Source: Maratus speciosus (lineage: Eukaryota > Arthropoda > Arachnida > Araneae > Salticidae). Taken from it: 64,000 nucleotides of DNA. Below are positions 11,601 through 23,343 of the stretch, piece after piece. The stretch's first letter is position 1. Every line of letters begins with the position of its first letter. Below the pieces are notes generated by a model. The model was not told the origin of the DNA. It worked only from the letters and a program-made list of their open reading frames with translations, and ran no database searches. The position numbers were made by a program, and so were the translations under genes. Location: assembly GCA_963932465.1 (NCBI GenBank), contig OZ010795.1, positions 472,120,806 through 472,184,805 on the forward strand. The letters run 5' to 3'.

Positions 11601-11779
11601 TTTTTTTTCAAAAAATCACGTTTTTTTCAAATTTGAACCTCAGTGAGGCACGGGTTAATATTATCCAAATGAGCTGAAATTTTGCCAATTTCATTTTCTA
11701 GTCTATTGGCAACTTTTTTTTTTTTGGGGGGGGGGGGGCGCATAAAAATTCGAAAATTGATTTCTTGTGACCACCCTAG
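8622..11779 (+). mobile_element. 3.2-kb DNA transposon with long TIRs
   Basis: The ends are inverted repeats of about 170 bp. The outer word is CTAGGGTGGTCACAAG at the left, and its reverse complement ends the element. An inner shared word is AACCCGTGCCTCA. A 6-bp duplication TATACA lies at 8616-8621 and 11780-11785. Long C or G runs have grown inside (9259-9271, 11249-11259, 11726-11738). The transposase remains are described separately. I could not assign a superfamily, because the TIR start and 6-bp duplication do not by themselves decide it. Confidence 0.75.
9598..10942 (+). pseudogene. Decayed transposase of a widespread arthropod/cnidarian type
   Basis: Fragments in several frames line up as one protein. 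First comes LDNSIGIIQAKAVFSAVEEW...IQAIYFDTTSVNTGRFRGTC (9680-9810), where FDTTSVNTG probably holds a catalytic Asp. Then CRHHNLEIILKAVFDG (near 9858-9905), KDDYKEFIQLCLIFIG (near 10090), FRAPGDFNHVRWMHRP (about 10153-10200), the frame-shifted IYSLKVYCFRDNLSVTN (10194 on), and finally FKIVNDTAERGRELIQYFN (10748 on). From memory these words occur in unnamed multi-copy proteins of spiders and Hydra. I infer an RNase-H-fold transposase from the FDTT and CRHH contexts. Frameshifts and stops make it non-functional. Confidence 0.65.
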
Positions 11780-11785
11780 TATACA

Positions 11786-12700
11786 CACTACAGAATATAT
11801 AAATATATACAGGACAAATTTTAAAAAGTGGTACAGCACACTACAACAAGAAATTTCACTATATTAAATCAGTATACTAATTTACTCATTTAGTCGAAAA
11901 AAAAAAAAAAAACAGCAACATAATACAGAGTGTCCAAGCCAAACCATCAGTGTTGAATTCAGGGGGTGGTCCGGTGTGGGACGTACCCCCACCCCGGAGC
12001 AATAAAATGTCCCCCCCCCCCCCCAAGAGATTTGATATTTTGGGTTTTCAATGGTCAAAAAGTGCAATTCCCCCCGGAACTCTATAATGTTCCCCCCGGC
12101 TCCTGAGCCACAGAAATCACTCCCGGAGAAAAGTGTCTGATTTCAACACTGCAAACCATTATCATCTCTATTGTCAATACAATAGAGAGGGTAATGACCA
12201 GACCCGGATTTTAAGTGATAATGAAAAGAAATTTTCAACAGATTTGCTTTCTCTATTTGCTTTTCTCTTTGCTACAACTCTTTGATTTGAGTGTAATGAG
12301 ATTATAATACGAAAAATGTTTAAACTCCCAAATAATTCGATCAGCGACAGTATGTAATGTGTATCATTTCATTCTGAAATATGGAGTGTCTAATTTGGAT
12401 ATGAATGGTGGGCACTGAAACTAATTCTCGTAATATTGTACAAAATGTTACATCTATTGTTCACATGCCATTTATTTTTTATTATCATGCTCTCATCTTT
12501 AATTGTCGTACATGAGACAATATAAGATGTTACGTGAAAAAGCAAAATTATTTACTGTTTGAATATTTTTTGTGAAAAAAGGTTTAAGTATTTAAAGTTT
12601 ATTAAGTTATTAGTTTTTTTTTCTGTCTTTCTTGTTTCTTTCTTGTTTCTTTTTTTTTAGATAACTTAAGAGGTTAAATGACTTTAATTCACATGCTTTA
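11786..12700. other. Unrecognised stretch with C-rich tracts
   Basis: The interval has short G/C-rich islands in AT-rich DNA: a 14-base C run at 12011-12024, and CCCCCC-containing words near 11985 and 12068. No open frame, TIR pair or RNA signal can be supported. Confidence 0.35.
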
Positions 12701-12729
12701 GGTTAATAATTGGCGTCCGCATTATTTTT

Positions 12730-12960
12730 ACTTACCCATCATACGTACATTTACTTACCCATCATAAGTCTTGTAATCGTTTTGAAAATCGAAAAAAATT
12801 TTTTGATGGATTTACACGTTTTAGACACTGGAGATTCCGAAAATCATATTTTTAGAAAAAAAAAATTGTCCGTCCGTCTGTATGTCTGCGTGTCTGTAAT
12901 CGCTCTATCTCCCGAACACATTGAGATAGAGACTTGAAATTCGGTGTGTAATTAGGAAGT
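12730..12960 (+). repeat. 5' fragment of a minisatellite-type Helitron-like element
   Basis: GATGGATTTACACGTTTTAG, followed after about 60 bases by a GTCCGTCCGTCTGTATGTC microsatellite (about 12870-12888) and then CGCTCTATCTC, matches the 5' part of the element at 52262-53489 in the same orientation. No 145-bp array follows, so this is a truncated or deleted relative. A short direct repeat of ACTTACCCATCATA sits at about 12730-12765. Confidence 0.5.
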
Positions 12961-12987
12961 AATAATGGAAAGAAGCCTATTGAATAT

Positions 12988-13330
12988 CAGTAACCTCGAT
13001 TAACCGGAACTATTTTTTTCGGACTCTTGAAATATTCGTTCCAATAAAAGGATTACAAAAATTTTCGAAATTGTTTATTTGAAGGAGTGAATATAAAAGA
13101 CAATAAAAAAAACATAAATTTTGCATTATGAATGAAGTCGATCGGATAATTAGTTGCCGAGATATTTGTAATTCTATTTTTCACACTCTTCGATTTTTCA
13201 TGACCCTGTATTTCATTCAAATTTCAATTCAAAGATAAATTTTAATTGGAAATGAGACGCTTAATCCGAAGCAGTAAATTGTTAGTTAATCGGATTATAA
13301 TTTTTCGAGTTATAAGGATGTTTCTTTTAT
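12988..13330. mobile_element. Tigger-type terminal repeat, partner end unclear
   Basis: CAGTAACCTCGATTAACCGG at 12988 is a pogo/Tigger-like terminus (CAGTAGAACCTCGATTAACCGG class). GTTAATCGG and TTCGAGTTATAAGG near 13284-13318 look like the opposite subterminal repeats, but the right terminus is degraded. No coding capacity remains. Confidence 0.4.
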
Positions 13331-13806
13331 GCAGTTTCGTACTACTCGATTATACCGCCGACCAAAAAACTATCGCCAAACTATAAGATTAAATGCCAAT
13401 AATGGCTTATCGTAAATGTCAAGCATTTAATGCCTCTCCATACCTATAAGGGGGTTTACCATAGGGGGGACCCTGTTCTGTCGCCAAATACAGACAAGTT
13501 TGTCGACAGTTTGTTTACAGACAAGTTGAATTAGGCGACTAAAATGAGTCGCCAAAAGTGAAACCAAATTGGCGGTATCTCTAATATTTCGCCAAATTCT
13601 CATAGACTTCCATTGTAAACGAATAGCGTTTACTTGCTTACAGAAAATCAACAAATTGAGATATTTTAATGCAACAAAAAAGTAATATTAGCTCAAGGGG
13701 TTATATTAATTATATTTAAGGGAGTCCTAATAAATTAAATTATGAATAAAAGTAACATGGTGCAATGCTTAGCAAGTATCACATGTTTTATTTTCATATT
13801 TCATAT
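13331..13806. other. Unrecognised, with repeated CGCCAAA words
   Basis: Words such as ATCGCCAAACTATA and TTTCGCCAAATTC recur here, near 32960-33030 and near 48710-48790, suggesting one more old dispersed repeat whose limits I cannot define. No gene is seen. Confidence 0.3.
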
Positions 13807-13807
13807 T

Positions 13808-15533
13808 TAAGTATTGCGCGGCAGCGCAATACTTATTTATTTCCAGTGTCACTTCTCAATGTTAATTTGACATGGAAAAGACTATGGAGATCATAAATTT
13901 TTCATTTTTTCTTCCCACCTTTTTGCCCCTGATGCCACTCATTTTTTATTCTTTACTAATTCTAATGATATTATAAATTTAAAGTGTAAAAACGTTTGCC
14001 TGACTTCAGGGTCAAAACGAATGGTAAAATGCCTTTGCATATGGGTGAATTATAACCCAGAGAGAAACATGGGCGAATTTTTGTTTGCATTATTCAATTA
14101 ATTCCAATTTTCGCTTTTTTCATTGAAAATCAACGGACATTTTTTCATAGAAAATATAACATTTTTACTTCATTGTTGCAAAAATTTCAAAAGCCGTAAT
14201 AATAATTTATTTCTTTTTAGGTGAAAGATTTTCACGTGAAATATTAAATTGAGCTAGTTTTTTTTTTTTTTTTTTTTTTTTTTCAAAAATTAAAAAGGTG
14301 AATATGGCGTCATAGTGGAAATAGAAAGGGTATTTTCAGAATAAATTTTTGCTTTGGTCAAGTTTATATTTTAGTAAAAAGTTTTTAATGGATAGCTATT
14401 TTTACGCAGGTAGCGAACTTAGTGGGGAATTACATAACTTAAAATTTAAAATGTATTTTCTTTTCGAGATGAGAACTATTTATACCCCAAGTTAAACTTA
14501 GGTAATAATTTTCTGATGTGTTTCCCTTGGGAGAGATTAAGGTTTAAAAATTTAAGTAAAACTTTTATTTTTTATTTTTTACTGTATCACAGCTATAATA
14601 TTGTCAATTATTAGCAGTAAGGATTCAACACAATTTACATTTACATTCATAGCGTTCCTGAGTGGGAAATAGGGTATCTAAATTTAAGTGAAGTTAATTT
14701 TTTATGATTTGATTATAGATTTTTTATGTTCACATTGGAAGTTTTTGTCCAAACTACCGCAACCTGCTTTACTACAGTGGTGAAACATTTTGAATTACAC
14801 ACTGGTAAACTGCATCCCACATTGTGATGCAATACCGCATACATCAAAGCCTGATGATGATACTCTCTATTAATTTTGAAATGCGTTCGTCTGAGTGCAG
14901 TAGTTATTGAAAAACTTGACCATATTAAACAAAAACATAATTTGAAGAACAAATTAAAAAAACAAAATTTATTTCCTACATTGTTTAAGACCGAGAAAGG
15001 ACAGATATTAAGTTATTTCATTCAATTAGTTCTACATTTAATGTTAAATTTTTGTAACAAATTAGTTAAGCCAATTGAAGATTAAAAAATAAAAATAAAA
15101 TTCATAAAATATGATACTTAAAACACCCTAAAAAAATAGATTCCGTTCAAATGAAATCGAAATAAATCTTAGACATCTTCCATTTTTAATTTAAAATATT
15201 TGTATTGCAGATTTTGTATTATGTTTATGACAATTGTGCATAAAATGATAAGATGCATGCAAAATACAAAACTTTAAAAAATGTCTAAGATTTATTTCGA
15301 TTTCATTTGAACGAAATCCATTTTTTTAGGGTATTTTAAGTATCATATTTTATGAATTTTATTTTTATTTTCTAATCTTCAATTGGCTTAACTAATTTGT
15401 TACAAAAATTTAACATTAAATGTAGAACTAATTGAATGAAATAACTTAATATCTGTCCCTGCTCGGGCTTAAACAATGTAGCAAATAAATTTTGTTTTTT
15501 AAATTTGTTCTTCAAATTATGTTTTTGTTTAAT
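13808..15533. repeat. Dispersed repeat D, copy 1 (hairpin start, palindromic end)
   Basis: It starts with a 12-bp stem hairpin around AGTATTGCGC-GGCA-GCGCAATACT (13808-13835). It continues with a block (13836 to about 14340) that is repeated at 51322-51360 and 54721-55200. It then holds a block around ATTGTGATGCAATACCGC (about 14817) with a diverged partner near 56890, and ends in the palindrome at 14924-15533. The same order occurs at 51296-57605, where several later insertions split it. No protein is encoded. The class is unknown. Confidence 0.55.
14924..15533. repeat. 610-bp fold-back palindrome
   Basis: The outer ends are ATTAAACAAAAACATAATTT and its reverse complement. The arms, about 14924-15177 and 15280-15533, are near-identical inverted copies with about 100 bp between them. 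Inner words are TAAATCTTAGACAT and ATGTCTAAGATTTA. A second copy lies at 56982-57605. The transcript of either strand would fold into a long hairpin. Confidence 0.8.
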
Positions 15534-15829
15534 TATCTATATCCATGTTGGGTAAGTATTACTGTGGCCCCCAACGACTAGTTTTAAAGTTGAGGTGTTA
15601 AAGTAACACCTTTTTGTATGCTTTAAGAGTAATACAAGGTAAATAAATCTGTTGAAAATTTCGTTATTTTTTTTTTTTTTTTTGTTATGTTATGAAAAAG
15701 AAATCCGGGTTCGAGCGAGACAGGCACCCCATATTTTGAATTGAATAAATTGATTGCAACCCTGGTTTCCTATAAATGCTGCTGCCTCTCACTTCTTAAA
15801 ATTTGTCTTATCTTTGATTTTGGCCGAGA
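15534..15829. other. Gap with poly-T, nothing recognised
   Basis: Contains a T run near 15667-15683 and GRCCGAGM at 15822-15829, the left target duplication of the next hAT element. Confidence 0.4.
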
Positions 15830-16827
15830 TAGAGGTCTCCACGGGGCGAAATTTTCAGGTTCGGTCCGACCCACAGAAAAAAAGTCAGTATATCAAAAAC
15901 GGCCCAGTATAAAAATTAAAAGTTCGACCCGAGCCTGTCCCGTACAAAAAAGTATATTGTCCCAGTCAGGCTCGGTATAAAAGTTAAAAGTTTGGTCCGC
16001 GCCCGGCCCGGCCCAAAAAAATAAAAATTTCGGGACAGGTAAATTTTTACAAAACATTGATTTTTACGTCGATTTGGTTAAAACTTTGTCTCGTCCGAGG
16101 TGTTCTGAGCCAAAATACTTAGCTTCTTTTTCATGTTTATAATCTTTATTTTTATAGAAGTGCCGTGCGCTGCGATATTTAATTTTTTAATGAATCTCTC
16201 TTTGTTGTATGTAAATGTTCAGTTATCATTAATATTGTTAATACATATTCATGTATTGAAGACTTAAAAAAAAAAGAAAAATGCTATACAGTAAAACCTT
16301 CTAATACGGAACTGCAAAGGAAAGAAAAAAAATGCGTTATAGACAAGTTTCCTTCTTAGCAGGTGTAAATAAATGTATTATATATTCTTTTCTTGTATTT
16401 GTATATTCATTTTGTATGAATCAACACATTTTTCCATTTAAGACAAGATTCCGTTAAAGGCAGTTTCTTTTTTACACGTTTTACTATACTTTAATTTAGC
16501 TATATTTTAATAAGCCTAGAAATCTACTACTCTTTAAAAAGAATAATTTTTAATGTTTAATTGTAGAATAATGGCGATTTATAAATGTATGTATTTTTTG
16601 CAAAAATTTTTTGGGCCAGGCCAAATTTTACTGATCTTTGAACGGACCTGACCACGCCAAGACAATGATTTTCATACGGGCTGGGTCAAAACCGGGACTG
16701 AAAATTTTGACCCGTGAAGACTAGGGAAAATGAAACTAGTCCCGACTCGGAACGGATAAAATATGTTAGGTGCGGCTCGGCCCGATTCTTCAGGAAAAAA
16801 GTAAGGCCCGGCCCGTGCAGACCTCTG
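15830..16827. mobile_element. Non-autonomous hAT element with CGGGCC-rich ends
   Basis: The left end is TAGAGGTCTCCACGGGGC and the right end in reverse complement is CAGAGGTCTGCACGGGCC. The flanking octamers GGCCGAGA (15822-15829) and GACCGAGC (16828-16835) agree at six of eight positions, consistent with an aged hAT 8-bp duplication. Subterminal GGCCCG and CGACCC words repeat at both sides. There is no transposase. A small TA element is nested at 16289-16486. Confidence 0.75.
16289..16486. mobile_element. Small TA-flanked MITE nested in hAT
   Basis: CAGTAAAACCTTCTAATACG at the left is mirrored by a right end that reads, in reverse complement, TAGTAAAACGTGTAAAAAAG. TA stands on both sides (16287-16288, 16487-16488). 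The 198-bp length and CAGT start fit a pogo or Tc1-like MITE. Confidence 0.5.
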
Positions 16828-16835
16828 GACCGAGC

Positions 16836-17801
16836 GGCAAGTACTCCGTATATTCAATTAAAGAAGTAAAACTAACAGCTTCTTTGACTATTATGATTTT
16901 CCTTAATGATAACAGATGGCGCTGTATTTCTAAAATTGTTAAAGTGAATATTGTTAAATAGCTACTAGAATCTGCGTCATCGTTGCTGGTCAAATAAACA
17001 AACAGGGAAAAAAACCCACGGTTTCGAACCTCAAGAATGACGTCATGTAAGCAGTAGAATTACTTTTCTAATTTATTTAATAACAATTTCATGTTAAATG
17101 TAAGTTTTTGTTTAATGTGGGAAAAAAATCTAAAAATGAATTGCAATGAGAAAACATTAAAAGTTTGAATTATGACCTTTTAATATGCGTGCGAAATTAT
17201 CCGTCTGTAAAGTCGAGAATAGTTTCCATTTAAAGGGATTCATTGTTATTACGTGATTATTATTTTTTTTTTAATAAATATTTACAAAATATAAATTCCA
17301 TTAAATATTTGATTGAATTAAAATTTTTGTTAATGGGTCACGTGAAATTCTTCTTTTTCTAATTTTTCTTCTTATTTATTGTTTTAGTGGATTTTCAAAA
17401 TTGATAACAACAAAGAAATAAAATACAGTAAAGCAAAGTTTATATGTTTATAATTTATACGTCTTTGGCGTTTATAGGTCGCTTCAGTGCGATCCCGATT
17501 CATCCCTATGTATTTTAATGTTGTAATGTTTTGGTTATACGTCGTTTCTTTCATAATAAAATAACCGAATTTCTCAAAAATTTTTTCGTTCTTTTTTTTT
17601 TTTTTTTTTTTTTCTGCTAGCAATATTTGGAGAAAGATGAAAAACAAAGAACATGAGTGACTGATACAGGGGTTATTTCAAGTTCGTGGAACCTGTAGAG
17701 GGGGTGGTGCGAAAAGTATGTACAGTGGGCATTAACACACTTAGAACTTTTTTTGTTTCTTACAATACTAGTGACAGTAAGTGAACTTTTCAGGGACTTA
17801 A
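16836..17801. other. No recognised gene, possible CAGTAAAG terminus
   Basis: CAGTAAAGCAAAGTTTATAT at 17427 resembles a lone pogo-type terminus, but I found no partner. A T run is at about 17591-17613. Short open frames here are low-complexity. Confidence 0.3.
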
Positions 17802-17809
17802 CTACATAC

Positions 17810-18658
17810 CAGGCCCCGATCATGACTAATTGGGGCCCTGGGTAAAGATAAATTAGGCAGCCCCATTAGAATCATTGCAACATCAAATAGAACTGTTGGT
17901 CAGTTATATGTGTAATGCATAAACAATATTTTAGCACCTTGGATTTTAAATAGAAGAAAATTCTCAGCTCCCTCAATTCTAAATTAAGCACCTTAATTAA
18001 TAAAAATAATCTTTTATTTCTTAGTACAGAACAAAACTCTTTATATAACTTTAGTAACTTGTTATATTACTTTAAGATGAATATAACAACTTCAACTTAT
18101 GAAAGAGTGTCAAAAACTCTAACATGTAAATATGTGTTAATAAAGTTACCCTCTTTTAAATCTTTTCAAGTTGTACTACACACAACATAATATCAAATCA
18201 AATACATTCTACTTCACAAGAAATGTAAAAAGATGACAATTTTGGATTTGTTTTTCATATTTAACTTTAAGTTAAAAGAAAAATCTTTGAATACGGTAGA
18301 AAATTTATCTCATGAAAATTAAAACTGATTATTTTCAACCACTGAAATTTAGATACGATTTAATTTCTTTGCTAATACAATCTATTAAAATAAAAATATT
18401 ATTTCTTATTTAATAGTGGTTGAGGTTAACTTTACGAAAGCATTGAACTCTGTGAGTTCAAAATGAAATTTGTTTTTCAGAAAGTTTAGTAGAATCTTTT
18501 AAAGATGAAATTTGTATTTTGTATTTGAAAATTTTCGGAGTAGGAATTGGAAAAAAGAAAGTAAATATTTTATGAATTAATATATGGATTTGGAGGCCTT
18601 TTGAAGTCCAGGGACCCTGGGCAAAGTCCCGATTTGCCCATGCGATAATAAGGTCCTG
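17810..18658. mobile_element. Non-autonomous hAT element, perfect 8-bp duplication
   Basis: CTACATAC occurs at 17802-17809 and 18659-18666. The element begins CAGGCCCCGATCATG and ends with a sequence whose reverse complement is CAGGACCTTATTATCGCATG. Subterminal GGGCCCTGGGTAAAG and CTGGGCAAAGTCCC words are shared. At 849 bp it has no open frame of note. Confidence 0.8.
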
Positions 18659-18666
18659 CTACATAC

Positions 18667-19003
18667 ATAATACTTTGCTTAAGGTGAACCTGGACATTTA
18701 TTTGAGCAAAAATAGACCCCAAAATCGACATTTCTTTTTGTGTGTTATTATCATTCTCCAATTTGTACTACGTCATTCGTTGAAAACCGTATGCAAATGC
18801 GATTATTTTACGCAAGGTTGCATGTGTTTTAATTTTATTAACAAACATTTTTTTGGCCTTTTAATATACTTTAAATCTCTTTTAGGTAGATTTCGTAAGA
18901 AATACTTCCTATTGCAGTCGTTACCATGGTACGACTTTTGAAAAATTCCTTCATAACTTTTCATTATAGGACCCCAGGAACCCAAAACCACCCTCACCTA
19001 AAA

Positions 19004-19045
<42 letters not shown>

Positions 19046-20469
19046 CTAAATTTTGTCCGCACGATAAAAGTCGCAATTATGCACGGTTCGTCTTCAAACT
19101 CGCCAACAACTTTGAGATGGTTAATATCTCGGCGGGGATTGAAAATGGGCAAAATCGACCCAAGGGAATGGAAATGGAGAGGGTTAAAATTTTGGATACC
19201 GTCTTAACAAGATTCTGATAAAACCAGCTCTTACGCAACAATGACAGGAGAAAATAAATATTTATCGTTATAGCCGTTGCCAACAATTAAAAAAATAACA
19301 AATAAAATTCTCACCACAACAATTGCTTTTCAATTGCAAGATTTTCACGAGAAAAAAAAATAAATTAAATAAACAGTTTGACGAATTGAAAACAAATTGA
19401 ATATTACGTCATAAGTATTCTAGAGCAATATTTCAGCATGAAAACTCAAAATGAAATAAATAGTTTGACGAATTAAAAAAAAGGAAAAAAAAATATTGCG
19501 TCATATTGGAAATATAATGGACCTCAACAGGTGAATATATAACGTCATGTGAGTTTGAAGAAACGTATTAAAACATGATAAAAACCCGACTATGGAAATA
19601 TTAACATATTTTAACACTTTGAGGTTCTCTGAATTTTTAAACCTATTCCATATACATGCGTGTGTGTGTGTATTCATGTATATTAAAATTTTCACAAAAT
19701 GTTTAGCTCCCTAGAGCTCTTTCTTAGTGAAGGAACTGGGTTTATCTCTAATCTAGATTTAAGTTTTGTTGGTGAATTTAGTACTTAACTTCGAAATCTA
19801 CCTCCGCCTGTAGGCCCGAGCCGGCAGGGATTTTTTTTCAATACTGATGTTCCAGTTTTTTTTTAATTTTTGAAATGCTACTTGCTATTTAATTTTTCAT
19901 CAAAATCCGTGAAACTGATAAGGAATTAATCCTGATATCGCTTAAAAAGAAACTGTATATGCATTTTAAAATTCGACTTCATTAAGACAATTAAATTTGA
20001 TTTTTAACTTATTATAAGGCAGAATTTGGATGAAAATCTACATGGAAAAAAAATCTCCCAAAAATTAACTATTTTAGGGATTAAAAAATGGATACACAGA
20101 TTTGTTCATAATATAGTTTTACGTGATTAAATTCCAAAATCGAGGAAATACATAAAAAACTTAAGACGCAAGGAACATTTTAAAATTTCGTTTTAAAATT
20201 GAAATTTTTTAAACGATCTTAAAATTATAATAAGATTCGAAATTTCTTTTAAGGTGTTCTATATACTTATGGTGAAATGTATATTTGCACAAAATTTCAA
20301 ATCTCTATTATGAAAATTAAAATAATTTTTTTAAAACTTTCACCGCCCCCTTAAGACTTTAAAGTTAATCGTCACGTCAGACGATGATTAAAGATTAGTT
20401 TAATTAAAATGTGTTTCTATGTTCGATAATGGATTAAAAAAAAGGTACTAATTTAAGGTGTGCAACTGA
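18667..20469. other. Unrecognised AT-rich DNA with a TA microsatellite
   Basis: A (TA)n run lies at about 19009-19038. AAATAAATAGTTTGACGAAT and ATATTGCGTCAT-type words occur twice about 94 bp apart (19366-19505), a short degenerate duplication. GTGTGTGTGT lies near 19658. No gene is supported. Confidence 0.4.
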
Positions 20470-20471
20470 TA

Positions 20472-21626
20472 TGGGGCATTCTCATAATCTTTTGACTTTC
20501 ATGTCCCTGAATAACATTTTTTTATTTAATACACTTTTTTGTGTTTTTTTAATTTCATATACTGGGGAACATCCCATTGCATGACTGCATAACAATAATA
20601 ACGAGATAAATAAGTTTTGGACGATGTTGGGGGCCCAAATACCAGGAAAACTCATCTACCGTCCCGTGTCCCTGATGCTGATTTTTAAGTTTGGAGCTGT
20701 CTGTATAAATTGTTTCAATAAAAATAATTCGATGTATTTTTTTTTCTGAAACTGGGACTATTGTTTTATATAAATATGTAGCTAAAAATTAACCTGCACA
20801 CATTTTTAGGCTTGTTATTATTTTTTAAACTCTGTCCTTGGGTTTTAGATTCCTTACCATCCCTCTTCTAAAATTATACAGAAAATAATTTCAGATGCAG
20901 TCACAGAATTTTTTTCAAGTTTTTTCTCATGCAGAAGTATGCTAGAGAAATAATGTCTAAAATTCTTTGGCAGGAAATTTACTATAGAATTTAAATCAGC
21001 ATTTAAATATCAATTTCAAACATCGTGGCTTTATTGGTAATCTCACCGTCCCCAAAGTTTATTCCTGCACTTTTCGAGGTAAATTAATTTTTTTTTTTTT
21101 TAATTTAATCCAATGTTAACAACTGTTTCTAAAAATCAATGAACATTGTGGCTATCACTTAGTCTTAACATGATTTTCCTAAAAATAGGTGGTAATTTTC
21201 CTTACCGTTCCATCCTTACCGTCCCTTTTTTTACCATTTCGTCCTTTTTTTCCAATACCATACCCTTTTTTTACCTTACCGTCCCTTCTTTAACACCCCT
21301 TTAAGACAATGTTATACAAGAATTTTGTATTAAAAGTACTACATTGTTATTATTTCTTATTTGAATGTCCTGTGGGTACTATGCAAATTCATTATAAGTA
21401 AAAATTTATAAGAAAATAAAAAGTTATAGCGGTAAAACGGTAAGGAAAATTAAACTCGCAAGTTTAACTTAAACCTCAGTTAGTTAAAATTTTTTTCGCT
21501 GCTGACCATTTTTTCTTTGTTTTGAATCATTAAGGCATTCGTCTATCAGATTAAAATGTTATTTTAGCAAGTTTAATTTCGCCAGATTTTTTCCCCCAAA
21601 AGTCAAAAGATTGTAAGAATGCCCCA
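20472..21626. mobile_element. TA-flanked TIR element with repeated TACCGTCC words
   Basis: The termini are inverted: TGGGGCATTCTCATAATC at the left, and in reverse complement TGGGGCATTCTTACAATC at the right, both followed by TTTTGACTTT. TA is at 20470-20471 and 21627-21628. The interior repeats CCGTCCC and TTACCGTCCC words at about 20660, 21049, 21206, 21218 and 21279. There is no transposase. A Tc1/mariner-type affiliation is only suggested by the TA. Confidence 0.65.
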
Positions 21627-21999
21627 TATAAGGTTTGATAATTCTTACTCTTACTTTTCAGTTTTAAAAATGACTATTTAATAATGTTTTCAATGTTTTA
21701 ACTTTTTTTTCTTCAAAATATAGTGCTAAACAACCGAAAACAGTAGCAAAATTAAATTTGTATGATTGCAGAATTATATTTCTACAGTCAGAGACTTTAC
21801 GCCTTAGGCGACTACAATTTTAATTGTATATCTTTCTCAGTTATAGGTAGTTTTAGAATGGCCCCCTGAAAGACGTATAATTGTTGTTTCACTATATAAA
21901 TAAAATATTAGGAAAGTAACAAAAATTGTTTAGAAAGTAATTTTTTAACATTCGAACTTTTTCTTTTTTATTACTTTTTTCTTTTAAGTAGACCAAAAG

Positions 22000-23299
22000 T
22001 ACAGGTGAAATTTGCACAGTTACATCTTATGAGCCATTATAAATCCATTATAAATTAAAGGATTTTTATTGACTGATATTCAACTTGTTCTATTTTAAAT
22101 GGCAGATTTTTATATTAAATAGTAAAAAACATAAAAGTGAAAACAAAACACGAAATTTTTAAAGTATTCAAATTTAGTTAGGAAATTATTCAAATCACGA
22201 AAATTCAATTATTATCAAAATTATTGCATTTTAAGAAAAATATTTCAGGTAAATAATGTAAAGCAATGGTGAAAAAAGGAAATTTTAAATAGCGGCAACA
22301 TTCATTTTAAATTAAAGGATGATTGACTTCAAATTTACTTAATTTTTAAGGGAATATTTTCATGTAGTAAAGTCATGTAGTAAGAGTAAAATAGTAAAAG
22401 AAAATTAAAACTATAAAGGTGAACAAATATTAAATTTATGTTATAAAACTAAATTTAATTATTATTAAAATTATTTTTTAATTATTCATTTCACAAAATC
22501 CCATTGTTATCAAAACTTTAAAAATATTCAAATAAAAATTATTCAATGATTTCATTTTAATTATTTCTGGCAAAATAATTAAAAGTAAGAGGGAAAATAT
22601 GGACATTTCAAATAGTGGAAAGATTTATTCTAAAACATTGTTATTGATCGACATTAAACCTGTTTCATTTTTAAGGAGAGACTAATAAAAAGTAATAAAA
22701 TGGTATTATTAAAACTATTGTTTTAATTATTCAAACCATAAAAACTTAATTATTATCAAAATTTTTAAAAAATTATTTGCAAAATTATCCCTCTTTAAGT
22801 GGAAAATTTTTTGTAAAGCAATAATAATAATAAAAAAAAAATAAGTAGAACATAAAGAAATTTTAAATAGTGGAAAAATAATTTTAAACTGAAAGAATAT
22901 TACTGACTGATTTTAAAAGAACAAAAGACCTTCAAACTCATTTTTTTTTTTAAATTGCACTTTAAATGCTATTCAAATGCACACTACTATATGAATTATG
23001 GCATACATTTATCTCATAATCTATATATTCAATAAGTTTAAGTAAGTTTATCGACATTTTTGGACAAAGGAAAAAATAATTAAGTTATATTAAATCTTTA
23101 ATAATTATTCAAACTATATTTTAAATTTGTAAAATTACAAAAATTCAACTAACAAAATGATTCCGATTAATTTATAATTTAATTCTAACTTTTATGAAAA
23201 TTTCAGGTAAAGGGTGGGGAGAGTGGGAGGAAAAAAATCATTAGTGGAAATAATTTCTTAAAAGGAAATACTATATTTAAAATTATATCTATATATATA

Positions 23300-23343
<44 letters not shown>

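Noticed and set aside
17384..17647. 87-residue minus-strand frame
   Set aside because: It contains a long K run from a T tract and no domain.
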